47,458 nt of DNA from Diplocarpon mali (Eukaryota > Ascomycota > Leotiomycetes > Helotiales > Drepanopezizaceae), in assembly GCA_024741835.1 (NCBI GenBank), contig JAENRP010000336.1:1-47458 (forward strand), written 5' to 3'. The position numbers were made by a program, and so were the translations under genes. The notes beneath the pieces were generated by a model. The model worked only from the letters and a program-made list of their open reading frames with translations, did not search any database and was not told where the DNA came from. Below are positions 10,777-21,964 of this stretch, piece by piece. How positions within the stretch are numbered: position 1 is the stretch's first letter; each line of letters begins with the position of its first letter.

Positions 10777-13700
10777 ATGGCAATAGTATCCGATTCCGAT
10801 TGAAATACTAAGCCTAAAGACCTCTAACTCTCTTAAAAGAATTGGCAACGATAGTTCGACGATTTAAAGCTTTACTTTGAGAGCAAAGGCATTGAAATAG
10901 CGATTTAAAAGATACTTATTAAATATGCGAGAATAGCCTCCTATACTCCCTCTACCGATTCGTCTACTTCCACTTTAATAGCTAATATAACTGCTAAGGA
11001 TTTGCCAAATATATTAAATAAGCTTAGCCTAAGAGCTTTAGTAGATAATAATCAAGAATCTTAAAGGCAGATTTTAAATATAGAAAAGGAGAAGGAGTAT
11101 AGGCTGGCCTTAGCCAAATGCAAGCTTAAGATCAATAGAGGTTTAAGCGACGAAGACTGAGATTTTATTCGAGTTTATAATAACGCAAAGATAAGATAGG
11201 ATACTTTAAAGGTAAAATACTCTTAGACAACTGCCCTCGATACTTAGTATCTGCTATAGTAGATCACTTTATTTTAATATAGAAAAGACAAAGATAGTAA
11301 GGATATAGATATAAATATAGACTCTGCTTAGTCTATACTATATAAAGCGAGGAGGAGAGTAAGAGCTGCAGATCCTAGGATAGCTATGACTTTTAGGGAA
11401 ACTCAGCTTTTTAATTTCCTACTTAATAGCCTCCCTCTTAAGTTCGCTATTATAAAACAATCTCTTCTCGTCTAACCTAACCTTAAGATCTATAAGAAGA
11501 TCGACCTCCTTCGAACTATTGAGCAAGACCTCAAAGGATACTCTAAATCAGCAAATGCTGTATTATAAGGCAACGATAAGCCTAAAAAGAGAAAGAAGCG
11601 CAGGACAAGCCCTTAAGCTTATCAGGGATACTACTTCTATAATAGTGCTTATAATATTACTAATTGTAAAGTTAGAAGGCAACTGATTAATATAGTTACT
11701 AGCTTTAATATTAAGAAGCAATCGAAGCAGAAGTCAAGAAGCAAACTGCCCTTATTCTACTAAAGGCCGCAACTACTAAGGAAAGGCAAAGGAAAAGGCT
11801 ATTTAGCTAAAACTTTAGCAAATACCTCTAATAATAATAGTAGGTTATCTAAACCTAAATCCACTTCTAATGATTTAGACGATAATTATAATAAAGATGC
11901 TTACATCTTAAAAGCCGATCTTTATAAGATCTTTAAATCCGATTGGTATAATAATACTAGTTATATAGTATATATGACTGATAAATCCTACCTATTTAAA
12001 GGCCCGCTTATTAAAATAAAAAGGCGCTCTATTAAGGTTAGTAGTAGAAGGTTATATATAGACTCGATAGGTATAGTAAAGATAAATGTCGCTAGCGTTT
12101 CTTTCCTTTTGTAAAATGTTCTCCTTATACTTAGCCTAGGTATTAATCTCTTATTTAGCCGCAAGATCTATGCGGAGTTGAATTGTATAGGAGTTTTTAA
12201 TAATCAATTTATATAATTTATAAATAACAATTATAAAGTGATCTTTAAGGCTAAAATCAAAGATGGACTTTATATTATCTTAAAGGTAATATTATAAAAA
12301 TTGACTCTTAGGCCGGACCTACGAGTGAATTCCTTTAAGGAAAGTGCACTCTCCGCCTTAATATAATTAAGCGAGGATAAGGAGAATAGATAGACTCTTA
12401 AGCTAGGATCATAAGTGAATTTGGCAGAAATGACTCTTAGGCTAGGACTGCGAGTAGATTCTGTAAATTCGCTAATAACAACTCTTAGGCTAGGATTGCA
12501 AGTGAAATTCGCAAAAATGACTCCTAAGCTAGGACTGCGAGTGAAATTCGCGAATTCGTTAGAGACAACTCTTAAGCTAGGACCGCGAGTGGATCTTACC
12601 ATTTTTAGGAAATCGACTCCTAAGCTAAGACCGCGAGTAGATCTTGCAGTTTTACTAAAAACGACTCTTAAGCCGGGCTTACAATTAGAAAATAGCAAAA
12701 CCTTAAACTGCTATTACTAGTCCTTTCTAGCTGCTGATAACGAAGTATCGACTAATAATAGGCTACTAAAGCTATTAGAAGCCGAAAGCCTATTAAAGTA
12801 TTAGCTAATATATAGAAGATTCGCGCATCTAAGGCTAGAGAAATTGAAGGGCTTATATAAGGTCTTGATCTTAAAACGGAAGATCTAAGTACTAAAGGAT
12901 CGCCTAGTATGCTGAATTTGCAAGCTAACAAAACTTTAAAATCGGATGCGAACTAAGCTTAGTCTATAGAAAGATTCGATACTAGCGCTAATATCTATTA
13001 ATACTACTAGACTATTTACGACCTTAATTAAAGGAAATAATTAGTTTTCTTAAATAGTAGATAACTCTACTTAGTAGATATAGACCATTTGCGCTAGGAC
13101 TAAATCTAAGCTTATAGAAAAGCTGGAAACTTAGAAAGTAATAAAGGAACGCTAGACCTAGTTAAAGCTAATAGCTATTAGGTCTAATAACGCATTAGAG
13201 ATTAGGGTAAAGCTTAACGAATAGGTAAAATAAGGAGTTTATTATAAACTAACTGTAATATATAAAGGTTCCTATTAGAATAGTATCGCTAAGCGAAGCA
13301 TTTAGCAAGTAGAGACTAACTATCGCGCTCTATTATAAGATGCTGATCTGCTATTGGAATTCTAGGACCTTGCGGTTAAGGCAAACGCATACTTGCGAAA
13401 TAGAATAGGTAGTGGACTAATAGTTAATAGCATCCAAATATTACTATATAAGGCATATTTCAAATAGAAATTAAGCCTGGACTATATCTGCGTCTTTAAA
13501 AGCGTCTGCTACTCTTATATTAGCCTAAAGTCCTAGCCCGCGGGTATAAAGAGTAAAAAGCTAATAGATTAAAGTAGAGAGTATATATTTATTAAGTATA
13601 TTAAATAAATAATAAAGCAATAGATAGTATATACGCTAGATCTAAGGCGAGTAATCACATCCTTAATAGTTGAGTTTAACAAATCTCGAAATAGGGGAGA

Positions 13701-15792
13701 GCTATCCTTAAAGCTCTATATACCTAGAGATTCGCAAGGTATACCACTTGATAGTAATACTATTAAGCCGAACTAATAACCCCTTTCTCTTAGCTTAAGT
13801 ATATTAAGCGCACCCGCTGATCGACGACTAGCTAGTCGTCTAAAGGCTAAATAGACTATTCCTATTGTTTGCGAACTACTTAAAGTATAGAATAACTTTA
13901 ATATCATCGTCCCTTTAGTTAAAGCGCCTATAGTAAAGGATATTCCTAAAATAGGTATAAGTAACGATAAGCCTCTACTACTAGAAAGCGGTTCTTTAAA
14001 TAATAAGCCTACGGAACTTATAGCCGAACCTACGTCCTTAAAAAGGAATAGAGACTTAGAACTAGAAGATACCTTAGACGAACGCGAGTCTAAGCGTATT
14101 TAAGCTATAATAGCGCATAGGATCTACGAGCTTGAACTTTAATAGAGCTTTAACGAAGATAATACGTTCTTAGCCGCTAGGAGGATAATGAAAATCTCTC
14201 TTCTAAAGACGTACGATAAAGCTATTAACGATTTAAAGAATAGAGCAGTATAGAGTGAGGCAATCTAAGAGGAGATAAGCTCTCTTACTATAAATGGCAT
14301 ATAGATAAAGGAACCGACGCTAAAGGACGTGAACCTAGTATTAACGAAGTAGGTCTTTATAATTAAGATATATATAGATAGAACCCTAGAGCGTTATAAG
14401 GCAAGGCTTATAGCTAGGGGCTTCTCTTAATAGTATAGAGAAGACTATTTCGATACGTTTGCGCTAATAGTTCGTATAGATACCCTTCGCATATTTATAG
14501 CAATAGTAGCTGCTAAGGACCTTGAATGCAGATAGTATAATATTAAAAATGCATTTACTAAAGCGATTATAAAGGAACGGATTTTTCTCTCTTAACCTAA
14601 TAGTATTCTTATACGCGTTAGCCACTCTCTTTATATACTTTGCAGTATCTATAGGCTTAAACAATCAGCTTGTGATTAGAACCTCTTATATAGCTCTGCT
14701 CTAGTGAAAATAGGATTCGTTTAAAGCCTAGCTGACCCTTGTCTATTTACTTATACTAAGCGTAGAATCAAGTTGCTACTATATATTAACAATATTGCTA
14801 TAGCTGCGAAAACAACTACTCAATTGGATTGGTTCTTTATAACGATTTGGAAACGTTTTAATACTAAGGATTTAGGGGGAATTTATAAGATCCTTAGCAT
14901 CTGCGTTATAAGGAACCGCTCTACTTGAGAACTCTAGTTGGATTAAGAGTAGTATATTAAGAAGATCCTAGACTAAATAGGACTTTCCACTTATATTCCT
15001 AACTTTAAGCTAAAGCGTACTCCAATCGAAGGAAAGTATAATAAGTTAGAGCCTGCTAATGAAAATGAGTAGAAAGGAGATTTAAAGAAGTACTAATAGG
15101 ATATTAGAGCAATTATATATACTATAGTATATATAAGACCAGATATTGCCTTTATCACTAAGCAACTTAGTCAGAACTTAAAGGATCCGACGATTTGATA
15201 TAAGAATGCAGTTAAGCGACTTAGAAGGTACCTTTAATCGATAATTATACAAAAGGTAAGATACAGACTAACGAAATATATAAGCGCAAAGCTTAAGGTA
15301 TATACCGATTCCAATTAGGCAAATATGAAAGGTTGGAAAAGTATATCTGGAAGCGTAGTAGTACTATATGGCGGACCTATATTATAGGGAAGTAGGAAGT
15401 AGAAATCAGTAGCTATCGTAAGTACTAAGGCCGAATATATATTAATATTATCAAATTACAAGCAAGGATTATAGATCGCTTAAGTTCTAAAAGATATAGG
15501 TTTCGCTAAGTATATTAGACGAGATAGGAACTGTATTAATCTTTAAGCAGATAATATAAGGGCGATTGCACTTATAAAGAATCCATACTTATATAAGCGA
15601 TTGAAATATATTAATATTACCTACTACTTTATCCGCGACCTTATTACAAAGAATAAGTTATCGATCACCTATATCTTAACCGATCGAATAGTAGCAGATG
15701 GATTTACAAAGCTATTAGAGACAGTTGCAAAGTTCGAAGCATTTAAAGATATACTAGGGTTATAGAAGACAATAGGGGCTTAGCAGGCTTAA
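10777..15792 (+). pseudogene. Decayed single-frame gag-pol polyprotein of Copia A2 (about 1,671 codons)
   Basis: The ATG at 10777 (MAIVSDSD) is in phase with every later domain checked, at 12394, 14392, 15127 and 15733, so there is no net frameshift over 5 kb. Order: gag with a degenerate zinc-knuckle candidate (YYFYNSAYNITNC, about 11630-11665, its Tyr residues probably former Cys/His). Protease follows about 11940-12290 (SYIVYMTDKS, then NVLLILSLGINLL). The minisatellite is at 12394-12693, and GAG-pre-integrase near 12820 (YRRFAHLRLEKLKGL). Reverse transcriptase is 14330-14990 (YKARLIARGFS, YNIKNAFT). RNase H is 15115-15740 (IRPDIAF, YTDSN, STKAEYI). Stops are almost all TAA/TAG, from CAA, CAG or TGG; one TGA near 11158 fits TGG. 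The catalytic aspartates of the reverse transcriptase were not located. Confidence 0.9.
12394..12693 (+). repeat. In-frame minisatellite of Copia A2, seven units
   Basis: The translated units begin T-L/P-K/R-L-G and share an R/Q-V at positions 7-8. Lengths are 13, 16, 13, 16, 16 and 16 codons, followed by a partial unit. The DNA core is near GACTCTTAGGCTAGGACTGC plus GAGT. The frame is the same as that of the protease before and the GAG-pre-integrase after, so the repeats would form a linker inside the polyprotein. A lone extra core lies at 12303-12326. I know of no named domain with this repeat. The stop-poor open frames on both strands here are a consequence of the array. Confidence 0.85.
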
Positions 15793-15795
15793 GGA

Positions 15796-15955
15796 CGACT
15801 CCTGGGCCCGCCCTGCGAGTTAGGTCATATAGTCTTATAGAGGAAAGTTTTTAAATCAACTCCTAGGCCTAGACCGCAAGTCAAGTCATATAGTCTTATA
15901 AAGGAATATCTTTTAGGAAATTTGACTCCTAGTCCCGCCCTATAAGTAGGATTAG
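15796..15955 (+). repeat. 3' non-coding cluster of the GACTC...GAGT core (copy A2)
   Basis: After the RNase H region the core recurs three times, for example GACTCCTGGGCCCGCCCTGC then GAGT. The copies are separated by GTCATATAGTCTTATA-type spacers. The middle copy is close to a palindrome at its centre (CCTAGGCCTAG). This matches the cluster in A1. Confidence 0.75.
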
Positions 15956-16085
15956 TGATTTTAATAGAGGTTACTATTAATTAATTATTTTTGATTTAAA
16001 GAGATACCTAAGAGTTGGATTAGCGCAAAAGGATAATTGTTATTTTCCCGACTGTAGGTCAATCGGAGTAAGGTCTAAGTAGGGG

Positions 16086-16280
16086 TATTGAGATAGGTGA
16101 TATAGCTATTACTCTAATATATTATCATATAACCCTACTGCTTAATCAGTAGGATATTGATATATATATAGCTATAGGGAAGAAAGGGGTAACCTTCCTT
16201 CTCTAACTCTTACTAATATATCGACTATCGACCTTTAGAAGTTTCCTATACCTACTGCGCCGACTCACTTAAGCTCAATA
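16086..16280 (+). repeat. 3' LTR of Copia A2 (195 bp)
   Basis: It begins TATTGAGATAGGTGATATAG, with TG altered to TA, and ends AAGCTCAATA. Length is identical to the 5' LTR. It is followed directly by the GATTC duplication at 16281-16285. Confidence 0.93.
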
Positions 16281-16290
16281 GATTCTAACA

Positions 16291-17540
16291 TTATATAGGA
16301 TAGCCTCTAGTGACTCGGTTTAAAGGACCTAGGTAAGAGGGTTTTGCTAAAGGTTTAATAACCTCTAGCTCTTTATACTCCTATACTAATTATTTATAGA
16401 GCTGGCCTACTCCTCTTTAATTATTCGTTCTTACGTATTTGTTGCTAGATTTTCGAGTATATAAAGGGCGGGGCTATTAAACGTATCTCTAGCCTTTTTT
16501 AAATCTTAACTAGGTTTTAAAAAGGGGGTCTAAGTATTAATCCACTTGATCGAATAAAGATAAGAAAGCTTACTACGCCTCCTTACGTAGGTCATTAAAC
16601 GTAGAGGTAAATATACCTTGGAAAAGGGAAAAAGGTTATTATATTAAATATAGTATAGTTATAGGTTTTATCCCCCTGCACTAGTGTCCACGTGCTTTAT
16701 TCTAGCCTATTCCAGCCTAGCACTCTATAGTAGTAAAGCATTTCCCGCTTGTACAATGTAGTTTAGAATTAGTATAGCATGATAAAGTGAAAAAAGCAAC
16801 CTACTAATATTATAAGCTAGGTTACCTATTTACTCTCTTGACTTGGAAATTCTTTAAGATCGAATAGCATTGATCCTATCAACTATATCAACTTCCGCCT
16901 TGCCCTTGCCGTCTCATATAATTAAGACTGCTTGCGACAACTGACCTCTCCAATTATTAATTCCAAGTGAATATTCGTAGAGTTGGTAGGTATATCAGTC
17001 AGCTTAACAAAATATGGTTAAGGAAAAAGATTGATGAAAATTGAATCAGGGACTGGATAATGAGAAGAGGTGAATGAGTATATCGCATCTCACCTCTTTG
17101 TAAGACTTAGGCATGTAGCAGAGTCTTTGGAATATACTCAGAAGGTCCAGCATTAGAAGACATTGTTTGATTCCATGGATCCATAGACCTGGAATTGCTT
17201 AATAAAGCTCAAGACTCTGGTTGGCAAAAGTGTGCTGAGCTCCAGCAATCGAGCATGACAAATAAATTCGACGTGCATATGAATAATCGAGCAGAACGCC
17301 AACATGGAGGCGGAAAGAATGCCAGCCAATCTTAGCAGTAAATGACAGAAAAAACCAAGCCTTGGCTCGTAAGTCAAGGAAGTACCAGCTTAGCGTTTCC
17401 ACAGATTAGCGATTTGAAGGATAAAAATATTTTGCAGCTACTTATCTTTAGGTATCTGTATGTTAGAACCAAATGGAAGAACCCATCATCAAGTCTTTCA
17501 AGTCTGGTAGGGGAGAACTGCTAAGAGACACCCTCCATTC
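16291..17540. other. Transition zone between the repeat block and the host gene island; no gene recognised
   Basis: Base composition rises from very AT-rich (16291-16860) to ordinary. A GTATATAAAGGGCGG segment near 16460 looks like a TATA-type promoter or an LTR relic. A short perfect hairpin lies at 17065-17098. The open frames around 17150-17520 are short, overlap on both strands, show no family resemblance and lack splice or start support, so I do not call them genes. Confidence 0.5.
17065..17098. other. Short inverted repeat (hairpin)
   Basis: AAGAGGTGA and TCACCTCTT form a perfect 9-bp stem around a 16-nt loop. It is not followed by a T-tract and has no known counterpart. It could be chance or a small structured RNA. 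Confidence 0.35.
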
Positions 17541-17802
17541 CTGGCCTTCTATTTCATGCATTCAATAGCTTCCTCCTGATCGGCTCTCGATTTTGCATAT
17601 TCTTCATGTCCATGAAACGTGATACTACTTCCTAGGTATAGTAACGCTACTTGAGCTTCAAGGCTCTTGACCGCTTCCCCTTGCAGAAAAGTCCGCCGCT
17701 GCAGTCTACAACAGGCGAGAGAAAAACGGCCGACGACACCATTGCCCTCATCCTCGTTCTACCGACTCCAGATCGCACGGCAAATTCGACCTAGCCGCAG
17801 AG
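17541..17802 (+). promoter_or_regulatory. Probable promoter and 5' leader of the importin gene
   Basis: This stretch of pyrimidine-rich tracts (CTTCCCCTTGCAG near 17676, CTCATCCTCGTTC near 17750) directly precedes the ATG at 17803. The CCTTGCAG could also be the 3' splice site of a leader intron. No clear TATA box was seen. The call rests on position and composition. Confidence 0.4.
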
Positions 17803-20800
17803 ATGGACGTGGCTGTTGTCAGAGGTCGCATCGTCGCAACGCTCAGTCCAGACGCTGACCTTCGACGTAGGGCAGAGCTGGACCTGAAGACTGTAAGCAC
17901 CCTCAAAGCCCAGGCAGTGACAACCATTGTTGCTAATCACTTCCCGGCAGGCTGAGGAACATGCGGGGTTTACGGATGCCCTTCTCGAGATTCTTCAAGC
18001 TGAGCAGGAAGCTTCCGTTCGCATGTCGAGTACGCAAACAGAACCCCTACATATGCCGCGGCTCCTACATACTAATGCGCGACCGCAGCGGTTGTCTACC
18101 TCAAGAACCGCGTCACTCGAGGATGGAGCCCTGCCGATTCCATGCAGAACAAACCGATCGGGGATGAAGAGAAAGAAAGATTTCGCCAACGATTGCTACC
18201 CGTCCTGGCATCTTCCCAACCACAAATCCGTCAACAGCTTGTCCCTGTCCTCCAAAAGATCCTCCATTACGATTTCCCCGAGAAATGGCCTTCTTTTGTA
18301 GATATTACAGTTCGGCTGCTTAACACAAATGATGCTGCCTCTATATTTGCTGGCTTACAGTGTCTATTGGCGATTTGTCGCGTGTACCGCTTCAAGTCAG
18401 GCGAAAACCGAGTCGATTTCGATAAAATTATTGAGCTTACGTTTGCTAGACTATTGGCTATAGGGCAAGGCTTGGTCAACGAGACGAGTGAGGAGGCGGG
18501 CGAGATGCTGCACCTTGTGTTCAAGGCATTCAAGCATGCGACTTTCGTAAGTCTTGGTGGAAAGCTCAGTAGAAGCGCTGACAAGTTTCAGTTTGAGCTT
18601 GCTGCTTCATTGAGAGAACAAGCTGTGATAGTCGGATGGTGCTCGGTTTTCTTGCAGACCGTGGCAAAAGCTGCTCCGCCCTCTGCTATGCCAGAAGACT
18701 TGACAGAGCGCGAGGCAAATCACTGGTGGAAGGCTAAGAAATGGGCATATTTCAACCTCAACCGTCTCTTCGTTCGGTAAGTCAGACTCTCGCATCCTTC
18801 TCCCTGACACTAAGTCAAATAGTTACGGCAATCCATCCTCTTTACAGAAAGGGAACGGAGAGGACTACACTGCTTTTGCCAAAAACTTTACCGCCAACTT
18901 TGCACCCGAGATTCTCAAGGGGTACCTGCAGCAGATTGAGCAGTGGGTGGCCAAAACTACATGGCTCAGTAGGCCATGTCTTTCCTACACGCTTGTTTTC
19001 TTAGACGAGTGTGTTCGTCCCAAAGAAATGTGGAACCACCTCAAGCCACATCTCGATTCCCTTGTCACACATTTTCTATTTCCTGTCATGTGCCTCACAA
19101 CCGACGATATCGAAAAGTTCGAGACCGATCCAGAGGACTACCTTCATCACAAACTCAACTTTTACGAAGAAGTCTCCTCTCCAGATGTAGCCGCAACGAA
19201 TTTCTTAGTCACTCTTACGAAAGCCCGAAAGAAGCACACATTTACTATCTTGACTTTTGTCAACTCGATTGTCAGCGATTACGAAGCGGCCGAGGAGAGC
19301 AAGAAAAACCACATTGCGAAGGAGGGAGCCTTGCGCATGATTGGCACCCTTTCAAGCGTTATATTGGGGAAGAAGAGTCCAATCGCCGAGCAAGTGGAAT
19401 ACTTCTTGGTCCGTTTCGTTTTCCCGGATTTTCGAAGCTCTCAAGGATTTCTCCGTGCGAGAGCTTGCGATACTGTTGAGAAGTTCGAACAACTTGACTT
19501 CAAAGATACCAACAACCTTCTGGTGATTTACCGCAATATATTGGAGTGCATGGCAGACCCAGATCTTCCGGTTCGCGTTGAGGCTGCGCTCGCTCTCCAA
19601 CCACTCATCAGACATGATATAATTCGAACAAATATGCAAGCAAACATCCCGCAAATCATGCAGCAACTACTAAAGCTTGCTAACGAGGTTGATGTTGACT
19701 CTTTATCAAATGTTATGGAAGACTTTGTCGAAGTCTTTGCGACCGAGCTGACTCCATTCGCTGTTGCCTTGAGCGAGCAATTGCGGGATACATACTTGCG
19801 AATTGTAAGAGAACTCCTAGAAAAGAATGAAAAGCGGGACGAGGACGAGGGTTATGGGGATTATTTGGACGATAAAAGCATTACTGCACTGGGGGTCCTG
19901 CAAACGATTGGTACTCTCATCCTCACTCTGGAAAGTACGCCTGACGTTTTGCTGCACATGGAGGCAATTCTGATGCCAGTGATTAAGGTTACGTTAGAGA
20001 ATAAGCTCTATGGTAAGTTGTAACTTTGACATAGGCAAAGCGCTAACTCGAGACAGATCTGTACAACGAGGTCTTCGAGATCATCGACAGTTGCACCTTC
20101 GCTGCTAAGTCAATTTCTCCAACAATGTGGCAAGCGTTCGAACTCATCCACGCCACTTTTAAAGCCGGTGCTGAGCTTTATCTTGAAGATATGCTCCCTG
20201 CTCTTGATAACTTCGTTCAGTACGGAGCTTCGCACCTCATCCAGACACCGGCGTACCTCGATGCTATGTTTGGCATGGTTCAAGATATGTTTGCGGATGA
20301 GAAGGTCGGCGGAGTTGACAGAATTTGCGCCTGCAAGCTTGCCGAAGGCATCATGTTGAGTCTCCGGGGCGCTGCTGATCAATACGTACAAGCATTCGTA
20401 GGGTTAATTGATCTTCTATGCATCGCAGGTACTGACAATTTTAGATTGGAATGGCCATGCGCACTTTGACAAATTCTGAGATCAAGGTCAAGTCGTACAA
20501 GATTCATTTGATGGAGATGATCATTAATGCCATCTACTACAATCCTGTGGGTAGCTTCCTTCCGTACTATTCTGTGTTTCCTAACATGGCAATCTAGGTC
20601 TTGGCCCTACATATTCTTGAGTCAAATGGATGGACAAATAAATTTTTCAGCCTCTGGTTCTCAAACATTGACAGTTTCACTAGAGTGCATGATAAGAAGC
20701 TGTCGATTTCTGCGATTGTTGCTTTACTCACACTCAGCGCAGACCAAGTACCTACGAGCGTACAACAAGGCTGGCCAAGGTTACTTCAGGTAAGTTTGTA

Positions 20801-21486
20801 TTTCCGCCTTGGTTTCAATCGTTCTTAACACCTTCTGCAGGGTATTGTCCGACTTTTTCAGACTCTGCCAGCAGCTGCAAAAAGTATGTCCTGAACTATT
20901 TAACCAAGACCTTGATAATAACAACATATCAGATCGGGAAGAAGCTTTGAAGGACGACTATCCTCTGAATGGCGATGCTTACGAGAATGAAGAGGAAGAT
21001 GAGTGGGCAGGTGACGACAACGCTTGGGACGATGAAAATGAAGGAGGGCACGATGAGGGCGAGGCTAAAGATGAGAGTACCGCTTACCTTGAATTCTTGA
21101 ACGAAGAGGTAAGTTTGCGCGTGTCCTAGTGTCCGGATCTGACATTTACCAGGCACAGAAGTTTCAGAACCTTGATGACGTCGATTCAGATGATGAGCTC
21201 GGGGAAGAAAGTCTTCTTGAAACACCTCTTGACAAAGTAGAGCCATATCAGCTTTTCCGCGATGCCCTTTTAAGTAAGTCATGATGTCACGCAGGCAGAA
21301 TGCTGACATATCGTAGAACTCCAACACGAGCAACCACAGTTCTACGAAACTCTCACAACGTCACTCAGCCCCGGCGAGCAAACCATAGTGCAAGGCGTCG
21401 TCAATCAGGCAGAACTCAACGCGCAAGCAGCAGCAGCCTCACAATTACAAGCCAGTGAGGTCTCTGTCACAAACGGGGCACCCTGA
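17803..21486 (+). CDS. NMD5/SXM1: Importin-7/8-type karyopherin beta (Nmd5/Sxm1 family), intact, 12 exons
   Basis: Members of this family carry cargo proteins from cytoplasm to nucleus through the pore, under Ran control. Predicted exons: 17803-17892, 17951-18029, 18089-18546, 18592-18776, 18823-20012, 20057-20397, 20445-20546, 20598-20789, 20841-20883, 20933-21108, 21153-21273, 21317-21486. All introns are GT-AG and 43-59 nt, most with CTAAC/CTGAC-like branch sites, and phases agree throughout, giving 3,147 nt and 1,048 aa, usual for the family. The N-terminal importin-beta domain includes VVYLKNRVTRGW (about residues 58-69). RYGNP occurs near residue 271, YYNPVLALHILE at the exon 7/8 junction, and an acidic stretch (EEEDEWAGDDNAWDDENEGG) near residues 912-931. 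HEAT-like helices fill the rest. The start ATGG is preceded by GCAGAG and gives the expected N-terminus. No stop or frameshift was found. It is the only intact gene in the window, lying between two repeat blocks. Yeast has two paralogues, so which name fits is unsettled. Confidence 0.95.
18547..18591 (+). other. 45-nt intron 3 of the importin gene, frame-neutral and stop-free
   Basis: It starts GTAAGTC, has CGCTGACAAG as branch site and ends TTTCAG. Its length is a multiple of three and it lacks stops, so an unspliced message would add 15 residues. I treat it as an intron because removal restores a smooth HATFFELAASLREQ sequence, as expected for the family. Confidence 0.85.
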
Positions 21487-21694
21487 GCTCATTATCTATG
21501 GCAAGGATCTCAACCAGATTTGGAATGGTTATGAAGCATAGGTGCATGGCCGGCGTTCTTTTGCGTGGGAATACAGCGTCGTCTGGAATTATAGATATCT
21601 TGGTTTGAGAAGGGATTGAAGAGAGTGAGGCGCCGAATAATGACTCATTCTAGATTGAGATATCATACGGCATCCATAAGATAGGTAGATACTT

Positions 21695-21700
21695 AATAAA
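21695..21700 (+). terminator. Poly(A) signal AATAAA of the importin gene
   Basis: AATAAA lies 209 bp after the stop codon in an AT-rich 3' region, at a normal distance for a fungal 3' UTR. Cleavage is probably within the next 30 bases. Confidence 0.55.
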
Positions 21701-21964
21701 TGGGTAAATGATACATATCAATAATCTCTATTATTCTTTCAAATTCTGCATTTTTGGTATTAGTGATTGAAAACTTGATTCTCCAAGAATGTTCCTATTG
21801 GAAAATTCAAAATCTTTGCTGCTACATAGTGCTATTGTAATTGCTTATACGTGCACCTATCGGAGAAACCTACTACGAATATGCCAAGGGTCATATTGGG
21901 GCATATGTCTAAGTCACGTGCTTGAGATGGAGGATGGGAGGCGCTTAGTAAAGATCATCTCGAG
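21701..21964. other. Intergenic DNA after the importin gene, no gene recognised
   Basis: Composition is intermediate. The short open frame at 21789-21998 resembles nothing I know, runs into the tandem duplication and is not supported. Confidence 0.5.

Larger units (their letters stand above)
10183..16280 (+). mobile_element. Complete Copia-type LTR retrotransposon, family A copy A2 (6,098 bp)
   Basis: Two 195-bp LTRs (10183-10377, 16086-16280) flank a 5.7-kb interior. LTR ends are TGTTGAG and CTCAATA (originally CTCAACA), forming the short inverted repeat typical of LTRs. GATTC is duplicated on both sides. The interior encodes gag, protease, a minisatellite, integrase, reverse transcriptase and RNase H in the Copia order and in one frame. 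It is the best-preserved family A copy and the reference for the others. It sits inside the LTR of Copia B in the opposite orientation. Confidence 0.95.

Noticed and set aside
12394..12693. Repeat-spacer pattern resembling a CRISPR array
   Set aside because: Repeats are imperfect, spacers are related and in coding frame, the DNA is eukaryotic, and both copies lie in Copia elements.
17025..17105. Possible C/D snoRNA (TGATGA near 17031)
   Set aside because: No convincing D box or terminal stem; the hairpin at 17065-17098 does not fit the class.
17153..17524. Three short overlapping open frames upstream of the importin gene
   Set aside because: No family resemblance, no splice or start context, mutually overlapping on both strands.
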